64,000 nt of DNA from Luteimonas chenhongjianii (GCF_002327105.1 NZ_CP023406.1:2604001-2668000), one strand, 5' to 3'. Numbered from the stretch's first letter, positions 21,868 through 31,803 are shown. Program-made: numbers and translations. Notes: generated by a model from the letters alone, not told the origin.

Positions 21868-23331
21868 TCAGGCGCGGGTGCCGCCGACGGTCAGCTGATC
21901 GATCAGCAGCGACGGCTGGCCGACGCCGACCGGCACGCTCTGCCCGTCCTTGCCACAGACGCCCACGCCATGGTCGAGCGCCATGTCGTGGCCGATCATG
22001 CGCACCCGCTGCATGGTCTCGGGACCATTGCCGATCAGCGTCGCGCCCTTCACCGGCGCGGTGATCCGGCCGTCCTCGATCAGATAGGCCTCGGTCGCCG
22101 AGAACACGTACTTGCCGTTGGTGATGTCGACCTGCCCGCCACCGAAGTTGACCGCATACAGACCCTTCTTCACCGAACGGATCATGTCTTCGGGCGCGTC
22201 CTGGCCGGCGAGCATGTAGGTATTGGTCATGCGCGGCATGACCAGATGCGCAAACGATTCCCGGCGGCCGTTGCCGGTGGGCGCGACCCCCATCAGGCGC
22301 GCATTGAGCGTGTCCTGCATGTAGCCGGTCAGCACGCCGTCTTCGATCAGCGTCGTGCACTGCGTCGGCGTGCCCTCGTCGTCGATATTGAGCGAGCCAC
22401 GGCGGGCAGCCAGCGTGCCGTCATCGACGATGGTCACACCGGGCGACGCCACACGGGTGCCGATACGGCCCGCATAGGTGCTGGTGCCCTTGCGCGCGAA
22501 ATCGCCCTCGAGGCCGTGGCCGACTGCCTCGTGCAGCAGCACGCCGGGCCAGCCAGCGCCCAGCACCACCGGCATCGTGCCCGCAGGCGCATCCACCGCG
22601 TCGAGGTTCACCAGTGCCTGGCGGAGAGCTTCGCGCGCGAACCGCTCCGGCTGTCCGTCCCCGAGCAGTTCTTCGTACGAATAGCGCCCGCCATACCCCG
22701 CATAACCGGATTCACGCCGGCCATCGTGCTCCACCAGCACCTGGATGTTGAGTCGCACCAGGGGGCGCACGTCGCCGGCGAGCACGCCGTCGCTGCGCGC
22801 GACCAGCACCGTGTCGACGCCGCCCGACAGGCTCACCATGACCTGCTGCACGCGCGGGTCCGCGGCGCGCAGCAGGCGGTCGATGCGGCGCAACGCCTCG
22901 ACCTTGGCTTCATTGTCGAGCGCATCGATGGGGTCGCGGGGCGCGTAGAGATCGTGGGCGCGGGCGCGGGCCAACGCATGCGGCGCATGTGCGCGGCCGT
23001 CACGGGCGATCGCGCGCGCCGACTGCGCAGCGCCCAGCAGCGCACCCGCATCGATATCGTCGGAGTACGCGAACCCGGTCTTCTCGCCACTGATCGCGCG
23101 TACGCCCACGCCCTGCTCGATCGCATGGGAACCGCTCTTGACGATTCCATCCTCGACCGACCAGCTCTCGCGACGGGAGTGCTGGAAATACAGATCGCCG
23201 AAATCGATGCCGGGACCGAGCAGCGCGGAGAAGGTGCGATCGAGACCGGCGGTATCGAGACCGGCGGGCAGCAGCAGACGGGACTCGGCGAGCGCGAGCG
23301 CACCGCCGGAAGACAGGGAAGATTCGGACAT
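21868..23331 (-). CDS. tldD: Metalloprotease TldD
   Basis: Catalytic half of the TldD/TldE zinc protease. The product has 487 residues. The metal motif [11 protein letters not shown] begins at H267; the N-terminal half is the helical/sandwich domain, and the C-terminal half ends in V-G-G-T-R-A. The ATG at 23331 gives [10 protein letters not shown]; the in-frame extension upstream is low-complexity and is not used. The partner gene pmbA lies 0.75 kb away on the same strand with darP between them. yhdP is upstream, separated by 93 bases. Confidence 0.95.
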   Translation of the reverse strand: MSESSLSSGGALALAESRLLLPAGLDTAGLDRTFSALLGPGIDFGDLYFQHSRRESWSVEDGIVKSGSHAIEQGVGVRAISGEKTGFAYSDDIDAGALLGAAQSARAIARDGRAHAPHALARARAHDLYAPRDPIDALDNEAKVEALRRIDRLLRAADPRVQQVMVSLSGGVDTVLVARSDGVLAGDVRPLVRLNIQVLVEHDGRRESGYAGYGGRYSYEELLGDGQPERFAREALRQALVNLDAVDAPAGTMPVVLGAGWPGVLLHEAVGHGLEGDFARKGTSTYAGRIGTRVASPGVTIVDDGTLAARRGSLNIDDEGTPTQCTTLIEDGVLTGYMQDTLNARLMGVAPTGNGRRESFAHLVMPRMTNTYMLAGQDAPEDMIRSVKKGLYAVNFGGGQVDITNGKYVFSATEAYLIEDGRITAPVKGATLIGNGPETMQRVRMIGHDMALDHGVGVCGKDGQSVPVGVGQPSLLIDQLTVGGTRA

Positions 23332-23424
23332 CGTCGAAGTGTGGGGGCAAAGCCGCGGATGGCAAGCCGCAGCGGGCGCGCAGCAAGCCATCACCGCTCC
23401 GCTACGGCTCGCCAGCGCGCAACT

Positions 23425-26400
23425 TCAATCGGCCGAACGCGGTCCGTCCCGCGGGGGCGCACCCTGCACCGAGTCGCGGCGTTCGATGACCTCGACCTTC
23501 GGGTCCTGCCACGGCCCGCTGACCTGATAACGGCGCGCGCCCATCTCGCCCAGAGGGCCGCGCAGCACCGCATTGGCGAACGCGCCGACTGCCGCGCCCA
23601 CCGGCCCGGCGGTCAGGGCGCCGACCGCCGGCAGCAGGTTGCCGGTCTTGGGCAGCACCTCGATTTCCTGATCATGAGTGCGCGCCGCGAGATCGGCGCT
23701 GCCGCGGATGCGGATTTCGGCGGCCGGCCCGTCGATGACGAGGTTCTCGCCGCGGGCAACGCCATTGCCGAAGAGGATGTCGCCTGCAAGACGGCTGAAA
23801 CCGAAACCCTTGCTGAAGAAGTCACGGAAATCGAGCGTCAGCCGCCGCGGCAGCTCCGCCACGCTGAGCAGGCCGAGCACGCGGCCCGCACCTGGCTCCA
23901 CCTCCACAAGCTGGCCGTCGCGCAGCGCCACGCGCATCGCGCCGTTGATCGAGGCGGGGGTGAAGCCGTTCGGCGCGCCGGCCCAGGCGGCAGCGAGATC
24001 CACGCGGCCGTGCCCGCCGACGATGCTGCCGGCAAATCCGAGGCCAGAGGCGAGCCGGCCGAAGTCTTCGCTTTCCACGTCGATATCGATGGTGGTGCGG
24101 GCGCCGCGGCCCTGACCGGTCCAGCGACCGGTCAGATCGATGCGGTGCGCCGGCGCCCGAACCTGCAGCCGGTCCAGCGACAGCCCGCCGGGCACGCGCC
24201 GCGCGTGCGCGTCGACGCGCCCGAGCGCGAGTGCGCCGTACCGCAGATCGTCGATCGCGAGCTGGATCGGCGGCACCGACGCAGGATCGGGCATGTCCGC
24301 CGGCGCCGTCGCCGGCACCGCATGGATCATCGGTGCCGTCGTCGCTTTCGCCGCCGCGGGCCAATGCAGGCGTTGCAGGGCGATCGCGACCGGCGCCCCG
24401 TCGGCGTCGGGGATGCGCACGTTTCCGGCCAGCGCCGCGCCATCGAGGCGCAGGTCGGTGGCGTCGTCCCGGTGCGCGGCGGTGATGCGTGTCTGGCCGA
24501 ACCGTCCGCTGCCAAGTCGCAGATCGGCGGTGGTCACATCGACCTGCTCGAGCCTGAGCCCGCCCCCGCCGCTCCCGCCACCGGCCATCAGGCCGATCCA
24601 GTCGAGCACGTCGACCACAGGCGTACGGCCACCGACGGCGATGCCCTGCGCGGGCGCCGCGGCATCGACGCGCGCCCGTCCCAGCTCCACGCGGATGCCG
24701 GCACGCGCGCCACCGGTACGCGCGCGCAGGGCAAGACGGTCGCCGAATCCGACGAGCACGTCACCGCTGCCGAATGGCAATGGCGCCTCGATCGTCGTGC
24801 GCAGCGGCACCCGGGCCGGCTTGTCCAGCGGCGCAGGCAGGCGCAGCGTCGTGCCGACGAGGTCGGAACGCATCAGCAGACGCGCGGCCGGCATTCCCGA
24901 ACGCGCCGGCGCATCCGGCACCGAAACCCGTATCTGCCAGGGCGCGCGACCGCCGACGTGTGGCCGCAGCCATGCCAGGTCGGGCGCGCGCGCGAGCAGC
25001 GCATCGGCGTCCATGGGCATGTCGAGTTCGCCCTCGAACGCGTTGCTGCGCAGCCGCACGTGTCCGTTGCCGGCGCGCAATGACAGCGTGCCCGCCTGTT
25101 CGGCCTGACCCGCCTGGCGCGCGGCAAGACCATCGGCATGGAAGCCCGCCTGGTCGAACGCCACGCGGCCCCGGACGTCGTCGAAGGCGAGTTCGAATCG
25201 TGAATCGCGCATCGCCACGCCCTGCAACGCCACTTCGCCATCGAGTCGGAACGGTGCGCCCGGCGGCACGGCAAGCGACATCGCGACCTGCGCCCGACCG
25301 GCCAGGTCGAGCGCGTCGAGGGTTTCCCCCTGCGTCTTCCGGAACGGGCTCTGTCGCAGCAGCCCGAGCAGTTGCTTCGCATCGGCAGTGGCAGTCGCAC
25401 TGACCTCGACCGGCGAGTCGCCGTAGTCGCGGATGCGGGCGACGACATCACGCACCGGCACGCCGACCAGCTCGCCGCCCGCGGGCCGCAGTTCGAAACC
25501 GGCATTGATGAAACGGATGTGGCCGTTGAGCCCGGTCATCGCCGGCCAGTCGTCCTGGAAGCGAACCGTGGCGTCTTCGATGTCGCCCTCGGCGAGGAAC
25601 ACCCCGCGCCGGTCCCTGGCATTGCGCGAATCGAACGGCCAGTCGTCGAGATCGCCGGCGACGATGCCGTAGCCGTTGCGGACAGTCCCTCCGACCAGCG
25701 CCATGTCCAGCCAGGCACGCGCCGTCGCCGGCATCCGGTGGCGCACCCAGAACTTCTTCGCCACCGGAATCTCCGCGGCATCGACATCGGCGACCAGGTC
25801 CAGGCGCGGGCGTCCGTCGCCGTCGAACCGCAGCCCGCCGCGGGCATCGGCGGCATAGCCGTCGCCATCGACGCGCAGCCCGGGAGTCTCCACCCGCCAG
25901 CCCTCGACGTCGCGCCAGGCGGCAATCTCGCCATCGAGCCGCAGCGGATGGAGGACGTCGAAGCCCACCGGCCAGTCGAACACCGCCTGCGCGGCCGGAT
26001 CGGGGCGGAACACCACGCCGGCGCCATCGCCGAGGATGGTCCCACCGACACCGGACAGGCCCGGGCGATCGCCGACCGGTACAAACCCCAGGTCCTCGAT
26101 CCGCGCCGACAGCCGCAGCGGCCCGCCCGCACGCGCGGCGAAGCGCACGTCCGAGAGCACCGCGTGCGGCGCAGCGGCCTGCAACCATTCCCGCAGCGAC
26201 GGGCTGATGCCATCGCCCAGCGCCGCCAGCGCGATCAGGGGCGCCACTTCGACCCGTCCGGCGTGCATCGAGCGCTGCCGGCCACCGCTCAGCATCAGGC
26301 CGTCGAGCACCTGCTCGCGGTCGAGATACACGATGCGCAGCGTCGGTGCGTCCAGTCGCCAGTCGCCGTCGACATGCGCCCAGCGCGCACGTATGCGCGC

Positions 26401-27288
26401 GCCCTGGAACACGACCGTCGGTGCATCGGTCGAGGCGCGGGCGACATCGCCGGCGCGCTGCAGTGACACCGCATCGAGGGCCACGTCGCCAGTCACCGCT
26501 TCGACACGTCGCCCACGCAGATCGATCCACGCATCCACGCGGCCGTGGCCGGCCTGGATCGCCACGCCGCTCGCGGCCAGCAGGGGCGACCAGATGCGCA
26601 GGTCGTTGCGCGGCATCGCGACAAAGGCGCGCCCGTCGCCCTGCTCGCGCAGCAGATCCAGACGCAGGTCCAGCGGCGCGCCGTCGGCTTCCACCCAGGC
26701 CCGCGCCGCAGCGCGCACGCGGCGCCGGTCGACGCGCATGCGCAGGTCCACGCGCGGCAGCGTGTGCGCGATCGACAGCGAAGGGGCATCGATCGTCAGC
26801 CGCGCGCCGACCACCTGCAGCTCGCCCAGCCCCTGCAGCGCGTCGAGGGGATCCTCGTCGTCGCCTGCCGCGCCCGGCAGGCCGCGGACCTGCCAGGTCC
26901 CGTCGTCGGCGCGCTGCAGCGTGAGCGCGATGCCATGCAGGCGCAGTTCGGTCAGCGATCGGCCGGGCAGCAGGCCGGAGTACTGCGCGATCTGGATCTC
27001 GGCCTTGCCGACCGGCACCGCCAGGCCCGGCTCACCGATACGCAGGCCGGTGACCCGCAGCAACGGCCCACGGCGGGTCCATGCGGCTTCAAGGGTGTCG
27101 AACCCGACCGGGCGACCCGCGCGCTCGCTCAGCCAGCGGGCGACGGTCTGCGGGTTGCGTTCAAGCCAGGGCAGCGCGAACTGCGACGTGACGACCGCCG
27201 CCAGCGCCATCGTGACCAGCACGGCGGCGAGCAGATACCACGCCGCGCGCCCCGCACGATGCAGGCGCGAGGTCCGGATGGCCGTCAT
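23425..27288 (-). CDS. yhdP: YhdP family AsmA-like phospholipid transport protein
   Basis: Very large inner-membrane-anchored protein with a long beta-groove domain spanning the periplasm. With TamB and YdbH it is thought to move phospholipids to the outer membrane. The product has 1287 residues against 1266 in E. coli. The N-terminal membrane helix is at about 13-37, followed by the DUF3971-type body, and an AsmA-like C-terminal region holds F-D-G-/S-x-R-G-type repeats. Q-F-A-L-P-W-L-E-R-N follows the helix. GGAG precedes the ATG. It sits between rng and tldD, the conserved order. Confidence 0.93.
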   Translation of the reverse strand: MTAIRTSRLHRAGRAAWYLLAAVLVTMALAAVVTSQFALPWLERNPQTVARWLSERAGRPVGFDTLEAAWTRRGPLLRVTGLRIGEPGLAVPVGKAEIQIAQYSGLLPGRSLTELRLHGIALTLQRADDGTWQVRGLPGAAGDDEDPLDALQGLGELQVVGARLTIDAPSLSIAHTLPRVDLRMRVDRRRVRAAARAWVEADGAPLDLRLDLLREQGDGRAFVAMPRNDLRIWSPLLAASGVAIQAGHGRVDAWIDLRGRRVEAVTGDVALDAVSLQRAGDVARASTDAPTVVFQGARIRARWAHVDGDWRLDAPTLRIVYLDREQVLDGLMLSGGRQRSMHAGRVEVAPLIALAALGDGISPSLREWLQAAAPHAVLSDVRFAARAGGPLRLSARIEDLGFVPVGDRPGLSGVGGTILGDGAGVVFRPDPAAQAVFDWPVGFDVLHPLRLDGEIAAWRDVEGWRVETPGLRVDGDGYAADARGGLRFDGDGRPRLDLVADVDAAEIPVAKKFWVRHRMPATARAWLDMALVGGTVRNGYGIVAGDLDDWPFDSRNARDRRGVFLAEGDIEDATVRFQDDWPAMTGLNGHIRFINAGFELRPAGGELVGVPVRDVVARIRDYGDSPVEVSATATADAKQLLGLLRQSPFRKTQGETLDALDLAGRAQVAMSLAVPPGAPFRLDGEVALQGVAMRDSRFELAFDDVRGRVAFDQAGFHADGLAARQAGQAEQAGTLSLRAGNGHVRLRSNAFEGELDMPMDADALLARAPDLAWLRPHVGGRAPWQIRVSVPDAPARSGMPAARLLMRSDLVGTTLRLPAPLDKPARVPLRTTIEAPLPFGSGDVLVGFGDRLALRARTGGARAGIRVELGRARVDAAAPAQGIAVGGRTPVVDVLDWIGLMAGGGSGGGGLRLEQVDVTTADLRLGSGRFGQTRITAAHRDDATDLRLDGAALAGNVRIPDADGAPVAIALQRLHWPAAAKATTAPMIHAVPATAPADMPDPASVPPIQLAIDDLRYGALALGRVDAHARRVPGGLSLDRLQVRAPAHRIDLTGRWTGQGRGARTTIDIDVESEDFGRLASGLGFAGSIVGGHGRVDLAAAWAGAPNGFTPASINGAMRVALRDGQLVEVEPGAGRVLGLLSVAELPRRLTLDFRDFFSKGFGFSRLAGDILFGNGVARGENLVIDGPAAEIRIRGSADLAARTHDQEIEVLPKTGNLLPAVGALTAGPVGAAVGAFANAVLRGPLGEMGARRYQVSGPWQDPKVEVIERRDSVQGAPPRDGPRSAD

Positions 27289-27339
27289 CGCCGCCCCACT
27301 CCGGCGCGCGTCGTCGGTGCATGCGACCGGGCGGGGGCT

Positions 27340-28860
27340 TCAGAGCAGTACAACGTCGAACTGCTCCTGCAGATACTGGTCGTCCGACTGGAAGCGGATC
27401 GACTTGCCGAGGAACTCCTCCAGCTCGACCACTGCGGCCGATTCCTCGTCGGTGATCATGGACACCACCTTGGGCGAGGCGATCACCAGCAGGCGGTCGG
27501 CCTCGAACTGGCGAACGGCCCGGACAATCTCGCGGAAGATCTCGTAGGTCACGGTCTCGACGGTCTTGACGATGCCGCGGCCACCGCAGGCGCCGCAGGT
27601 TTCGCCGAGCTGGCGCTGAAGACTCTCGACGGTGCGCTTGCGGGTCATCTCCACCAGCCCCAGCGGCGAGAAGTCATAGACCGTGGTCTTGGCGTGATCC
27701 TTGGACAGGGACTTCTCGAGCGTGCGCAGGACCTGGCGCCTGTGCTCGGCATCCACCATGTCGATGAAGTCGATGATGATGATGCCGCCGAGGTTGCGCA
27801 GACGCAGCTGGCGCGCGACCGCCTGCGCGGCCTCGAGATTGGTGCGGAACACCGTCTCCTCGAGATTGCGCTGGCCCAGGAACGAACCGGTGTTGACGTC
27901 GACCGTGGTCATCGCCTCGGTCTGGTCGATCACCAGGTACCCACCCGACTTGAGCGGCACGTCTTTCTTCAGGGCGCGCTGGATCTCGTCCTCCACCCCG
28001 TAGAGGTCGAAGATCGGCCGCGTGCCGGTGTAGCACTCGATGCGGTCGACGAGCCGCGCCTGTTCGGCCGGACCCGGCGCCGGCAGGTATTGCGCGGCGA
28101 AGATGCAGAGTTTCTCGAAGGTGTCGCGCGAATCGACCTTGACCGTGTCGACATCCCGGCGCATCAGGTCGCGCACGGCGCGCATCGGCAGTGTGAGGTC
28201 CTCGTAGACGCAGGTGCCCACCCGCGCTTCGGCCGTGCCGTGCTCGATCAGCGCCCAGGCCCGCTGCAGGTAGGCGATGTCCTCGGCGAGCGCTTCCGCA
28301 CTCTGGCCTTCGGCATTGGTACGCACGATGTAGCCGTGCCCACCGGTCGCCGCCGCCAGCTCGGAGACCAGCGTCTTGAGACGGGTCCGCTCGACCTCGT
28401 CCTCGATCCGTGCCGACACCCCGACCACGTGCGACTGCGGCAGCAGCACGAGGTAACGCGACGGAATGCTGATCTGTGTGGTCAGGCGCGCACCCTTGCT
28501 GCCGATCGGATCCTTGACCACCTGCACCACGATGTCCTGGCCGTCGCGCAGCAGCTCGTTGACCGCAAGCGTCGGCAAGGGAGCGGGAAAAAGACTTTCG
28601 CCGTTGGGCTCGGCGTCGATCGTGGCCTGCGGCGGACGGACGACGTCGTTGGCATGCAGGAACGCGGCGCGCTCCAGGCCGATGTCGACGAAGGCCGCCT
28701 GCATGCCCGGCATCACCCGCTGCACCTTGCCCTTGTAGATGTTGCCCACCACGCCACGGCGCCAGCCGCGTTCGATGTGCAGCTCCTGCAGCATGCCGTT
28801 CTCGACCACCGCCACGCGCGTCTCGCGCGGAGTCACGTTGATCAGGATCTCTTCGGACAT
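27340..28860 (-). CDS. rng: Ribonuclease G
   Basis: Endoribonuclease of the RNase E/G family; matures the 5' end of 16S rRNA and cuts some mRNAs. The product has 506 residues. It starts MSEEILINVTPRETR; the S1 domain (G-N-I-Y-K-G-K-V-Q-R-V-x-P-G-M-Q-A-A) is near 38-120. The DNase-I-like catalytic motif I-D-F-I-D-M is at 363-368. The zinc-link C-G-A-C-G-G lies near 425. No long C-terminal scaffold is present, so it is RNase G rather than RNase E. maf is 7 bases upstream on the same strand. Confidence 0.95.
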   Translation of the reverse strand: MSEEILINVTPRETRVAVVENGMLQELHIERGWRRGVVGNIYKGKVQRVMPGMQAAFVDIGLERAAFLHANDVVRPPQATIDAEPNGESLFPAPLPTLAVNELLRDGQDIVVQVVKDPIGSKGARLTTQISIPSRYLVLLPQSHVVGVSARIEDEVERTRLKTLVSELAAATGGHGYIVRTNAEGQSAEALAEDIAYLQRAWALIEHGTAEARVGTCVYEDLTLPMRAVRDLMRRDVDTVKVDSRDTFEKLCIFAAQYLPAPGPAEQARLVDRIECYTGTRPIFDLYGVEDEIQRALKKDVPLKSGGYLVIDQTEAMTTVDVNTGSFLGQRNLEETVFRTNLEAAQAVARQLRLRNLGGIIIIDFIDMVDAEHRRQVLRTLEKSLSKDHAKTTVYDFSPLGLVEMTRKRTVESLQRQLGETCGACGGRGIVKTVETVTYEIFREIVRAVRQFEADRLLVIASPKVVSMITDEESAAVVELEEFLGKSIRFQSDDQYLQEQFDVVLL

Positions 28861-28867
28861 GCGGGTC

Positions 28868-29464
28868 TCAGGCTCCGTGGTCGGATGCGAAGGGCTGCGG
28901 ATGCAGCCCGAATGTGCGCAGCAGCGCCGCGGTCTGTTGCAGCGGCAGGCCGACGACCCCGGAGTAACTGCCGTCCATGCGGGCGACAAACAGCTCGGCG
29001 CCGCCCTGGATCGCATAGGCGCCGGCCTTGCCGCGCGGCTCGCCGGTGGCCACATACGCCGCGATGGTTGCATCGTCGAGCGTGTCGAACGTGACCCCGG
29101 TGACCACCACCAGCTGGCCGATGCGTCCCTCGCCGACCACGACTACCGCTGAAATCACTTCGTGACGACGGCCCGACAGCGTTCGTAGCATCGCCATCGC
29201 GTCGGCGTCGTCGCGTGGCTTGCCGAACACCACGCCATCGAGGACGACCTCGGTGTCGGCGCCGAGCACCAGTGTTTCCGCTCCACCGCCGAGCGCCTGC
29301 AGTCCCGCGCGCGCCTTGTCGCCCGCGACGCGCAGCACGTAGTCGGCCGCAGGCTCGTCCGCCCCGCGGACCTCGGGCACATCGACGTCGATCTGCCCGA
29401 ACGGCAGGCCGAGACGGGCCAGCAGTTCGCGGCGACGGGGGGATTGCGAGGCAAGATGCAGCAT
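28868..29464 (-). CDS. maf: Maf family nucleotide pyrophosphatase
   Basis: House-cleaning enzyme that hydrolyses dTTP/UTP and modified nucleotides to monophosphates. The 198-residue protein starts [15 protein letters not shown], the Maf signature, and has the A-D-T-E-V block, G-K-P-R-D and [10 protein letters not shown]. The last matches the YhdE clade rather than YceF. I use the ATG at 29464; the longer in-frame upstream extension runs antisense through the SIMPL gene. It is followed by rng, the conserved gamma-proteobacterial order. Confidence 0.94.
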   Translation of the reverse strand: MLHLASQSPRRRELLARLGLPFGQIDVDVPEVRGADEPAADYVLRVAGDKARAGLQALGGGAETLVLGADTEVVLDGVVFGKPRDDADAMAMLRTLSGRRHEVISAVVVVGEGRIGQLVVVTGVTFDTLDDATIAAYVATGEPRGKAGAYAIQGGAELFVARMDGSYSGVVGLPLQQTAALLRTFGLHPQPFASDHGA

Positions 29465-29584
29465 GACGAAAGGATACCGTGCGGGCCCCCTGCGCTCTGC
29501 CCGCTGGATCCGCATCAACCCGGTATGGCTCACGGGCCGTTCACCGGAGCGTGACGACCCTTGTTTCCCACCCTGGAGCTCTCG

Positions 29585-30316
29585 ATGCGCCTCATTGTTC
29601 GTCCTTTGCTGCTCGCCTGCGGCCTCGCCCTCGGAACCCTGTCGATGACCGCCAGCGCCCAGCCCATGCACCAGGCCACACCCGGCGACGGCACCCTGCT
29701 GTCGATCTCCGCGCAGGCGGAGGCAAGCCGCAGCCCGGACATCGCCGTGCTGTCGACCGGAGTGGTGACCCAGGCCGCCGATGCCAACGCGGCCATGCGC
29801 GGCAATGCCGAACAGATGGCCACGCTCATGACCGCGATCAAGGCAGCCGGCATCGCCGACCGCGACGTGCAGACATCGGGCATCAACCTCAATCCGCAGT
29901 ACCGCTACGCCGAAGACCAGCCGCCGGCAATTACCGGTTACCAGGCCAGCAACACCGTGAATCTGAAGGTCCGCGACATCGGCAAGCTCGGCCAGGTGCT
30001 GGACGCGCTCGTGGCCAGTGGCGCCAACCAGATCAACGGGCCGACCTTCGAGATCGAGGATGCCGAAGGCGTCCGCGACGAGGCCCGCGCAGCGGCACTG
30101 AAGACGGCCCAGCACCGGGCCGAAACCTATGCCACGTCGCTGGGCATGCGCGTGCGCCGCATCGTCAGCATCAGCGAGGGCGGCGGCTTCCAGGCGCCAC
30201 CGCGCCCGATGATGGCGATGCGAGCCGTGCAGCAGGACAGTTTCTCGTCACCCGTATCGCCCGGTGAGAGCACGCTCACCGCCAACCTCGACGTCGTTTT
30301 CGAACTGGGACGCTGA
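29585..30316 (+). CDS. Secreted SIMPL domain-containing protein
   Basis: A 243-residue exported protein. The signal peptide is at 1-26 with likely cleavage at ASA-Q. The rest is a single SIMPL (DUF541, YggE-like) domain: L-S-I-S-A-Q-A-E near the start, the central [14 protein letters not shown] motif, then [10 protein letters not shown]. The end, L-D-V-V-F-E-L, is a typical beta strand. GGAG lies 8 bases before the ATG; an in-frame TTG upstream is less likely. YggE-type proteins are linked to oxidative stress, but the biochemical role is unknown. It is divergent from maf. Confidence 0.9.
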   Translation: MRLIVRPLLLACGLALGTLSMTASAQPMHQATPGDGTLLSISAQAEASRSPDIAVLSTGVVTQAADANAAMRGNAEQMATLMTAIKAAGIADRDVQTSGINLNPQYRYAEDQPPAITGYQASNTVNLKVRDIGKLGQVLDALVASGANQINGPTFEIEDAEGVRDEARAAALKTAQHRAETYATSLGMRVRRIVSISEGGGFQAPPRPMMAMRAVQQDSFSSPVSPGESTLTANLDVVFELGR

Positions 30317-30317
30317 C

Positions 30318-30491
30318 ATGAGCCAGAACAGGACCACCCACGAACCGCCGACCCGTCCGGGCCAGAATCCCGGGTATTCGGAGAAGAACCCCAACGACAA
30401 GGGCGATGCCCAGCAGCCGGTGGACACCCACGAGCGCAATCCCGACGACGGCGGCCTCGATCGCGAGCCGGAGAGCATGCCGGAGGATTGA
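30318..30491 (+). CDS. 57-residue hydrophilic protein, unknown
   Basis: This ORF starts with ATG one base after the SIMPL stop (TGA-C-ATG), so translation is probably coupled. The 57-residue product has no hydrophobic stretch and no cysteine. It is rich in Pro, Asp, Glu, Asn and Gln (for example N-P-N-D-K-G-D and D-R-E-P-E-S), and looks intrinsically disordered. It has no signal peptide. I do not recognise a family. Evidence that it is real is limited to the coupling, the start position and the absence of competing frames. Confidence 0.55.
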   Translation: MSQNRTTHEPPTRPGQNPGYSEKNPNDKGDAQQPVDTHERNPDDGGLDREPESMPED

Positions 30492-30879
30492 CCGCCGCCC
30501 GATCTCGGGCAGCGACCTTCCGCCGCATGCGCGGCGATTGCCCGCAGAAACGCGTGAACCCAGGCGCGTGCGGTTTCCGCAGACCGGCTTCCACCACCGC
30601 GCGTACGCGCGGCACCTCCCCCTGCCCTGCGTTGCTCGGCGACTGACAGCACGCGGTGCGACGCGCGTTCGGGCGATGTGGCCGTAAACGCCCGTCCCGC
30701 GCGTACCGCGGCCTGGTAAAAGGGGATCAGCTCCAAAAGTCGGGGACACCTGAGCGGTCGCCGATGCCTACGCCTCTTTGCGTTGCACGCGGCCCGACCT
30801 GCTGCGCCCGGGCCGGGAGACGCGCGGGGCGGTGGCCTGCGACGGCCTCGCAGCTGCGGACACCTGCAGCCGCGGCGGC
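30492..30879. other. 388-base noncoding region between converging gene sets
   Basis: No coding sequence can be supported here. It holds a 16-base perfect GC palindrome at 30597-30612 (centred on GTAC) and, at 30717-30750, a short run that is A-rich against its GC-rich surroundings, aaaaggggatc followed by aaagtcggggacacc. The second string resembles sequence that flanks REP-associated (IS200-type Y1) transposase genes in proteobacteria, but no transposase is present. No tRNA cloverleaf and no hairpin with a T run is visible. Confidence 0.5.
30717..30750 (+). repeat. Possible REP/RAYT-type end remnant
   Basis: The run taaaaggggatcagctcc followed by aaaagtcggggacacc contrasts with the surrounding GC-only sequence. 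The aaaaggggatc and gtcggggaca strings are reminiscent of the conserved ends found next to RAYT (Y1 transposase) genes. Only one copy is in the window, so repetition cannot be shown here. Confidence 0.3.
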
Positions 30880-31350
30880 TCAGGCCCGGTGATAGGGATG
30901 ATTGGCCAGCATCGCCGCGGCGCGATAGAGCTGTTCGGCGAGCACCAGCCGCACGAGCATGTGCGGGAGGGTCAACGGCCCGAGCGACCAGCGCTCATCG
31001 GCACGTGCGAGCACGTCAGGGGCATGGCCTTCGGGTCCGCCGATCAGGAATGCCAGGTCACGGCCCTGCATGCGCCAGTGCTCGAGGCGCTGGGCAAGGT
31101 CCTCGGAAGAATGCAGCCTGCCGCGGCCGTCGAGCGCGACCACCAGCGCATCGCGCGGCACCGCCGCCAGCACGCGTCCGCCCTCGTCGGACATCGCGCG
31201 CGCCGTGTCACGGCCCTTGCCGCGCAGGCCGGGCTCGACTTCGACAAGATCCAGCGGCAGCCAGTGCGACAGCCGCTTGCGATATTCGGCGAAGCCCTCC
31301 GCGACCCATGCAGGTGCGCGCTCGCCTACGGCGATCAGCTTCGCTTTCAC
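30880..31350 (-). CDS. rlmH: 23S rRNA (pseudouridine1915-N3) methyltransferase RlmH
   Basis: SPOUT-class methyltransferase that methylates pseudouridine 1915 of 23S rRNA on assembled 70S ribosomes. The 156-residue protein is near the standard length. It begins MKAKLIAVGERAPAWV and carries the family knot motif F-L-I-G-G-P-E-G-H near 101-109, then L-S-x-x-x-L-T-L-P-H-M-L-V-R and the C-terminal Y-R-A-A-A-M-L-A-N-H-P-Y-H-R. The knot binds SAM. It is the last gene of the leuS-rlmH run and follows rsfS by 39 bases. Confidence 0.95.
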   Translation of the reverse strand: MKAKLIAVGERAPAWVAEGFAEYRKRLSHWLPLDLVEVEPGLRGKGRDTARAMSDEGGRVLAAVPRDALVVALDGRGRLHSSEDLAQRLEHWRMQGRDLAFLIGGPEGHAPDVLARADERWSLGPLTLPHMLVRLVLAEQLYRAAAMLANHPYHRA

Positions 31351-31389
31351 TGGAGCACCGCGTCCGGCGCCGACGCCGGGCGCGCCCGA

Positions 31390-31803
31390 TCAGGCATCGC
31401 GACGCGGGCCGCGATCCTCGGCCGGCGGCTCGTCGCCCACCGTCCACAGCCGCTCGAGGGCATAGAACTCGCGCACGCGCGGGAGCATGACGTGGACGAC
31501 GACGTCGCCCAGATCGACGAGCACCCATTCGGCCTCGCGCTCGCCTTCGACGCCGAGCGGCTGGCAGCCGAGCTTCTTGGCGTGCTTGACGACTTCGTCG
31601 GCGATCGACTTGACGTGGCGGCTGGACGTGCCCGAGGCGATGACCATGAAGTCGCAGACGCTGCTGCGTCCGCGCACGTCGATGTCGATGACGTCGACGG
31701 CCTTGATTTCGGCGACTGCCGCGCGCGCGACCTCGAGCAAAGCGTCCGGGGACGGCGGCGGTTCGGGCAGGCGGGTCTTGATGACGTGTGCGGGATTGGA
31801 CAA
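31390..31803 (-). CDS. rsfS: Ribosome silencing factor RsfS
   Basis: Binds uL14 on the 50S subunit and blocks subunit joining in stationary phase or starvation. No ATG is available upstream of the conserved part; I use a TTG at 31803, giving 137 residues beginning MSNPAHVIKTRL. Core motifs seen: D-V-I-D-I-D-V-R-G-R-S-S-V-x-D-F-M-V-I-A-S-G-T-S-S-R-H and G-x-x-x-A-E-W-V-L-V-D-L-G-D-V-V-V-H-V-M. A TATAAT (31832-31837, this strand) about 28 bases upstream may be its own -10 box; it overlaps the nadD stop. The C-terminal tail after F-Y-A-L-E-R-L-W is charged and variable. Confidence 0.9.
   Translation of the reverse strand: MSNPAHVIKTRLPEPPPSPDALLEVARAAVAEIKAVDVIDIDVRGRSSVCDFMVIASGTSSRHVKSIADEVVKHAKKLGCQPLGVEGEREAEWVLVDLGDVVVHVMLPRVREFYALERLWTVGDEPPAEDRGPRRDA

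Noticed and set aside
26545-29094. Long plus-strand frame
   Set aside because: Antisense to yhdP and rng, both well supported.
30597-30612. 16-base perfect GC palindrome
   Set aside because: In such GC-rich noncoding DNA short palindromes are expected; it has no T run and no second copy in the window, so I do not call a site.
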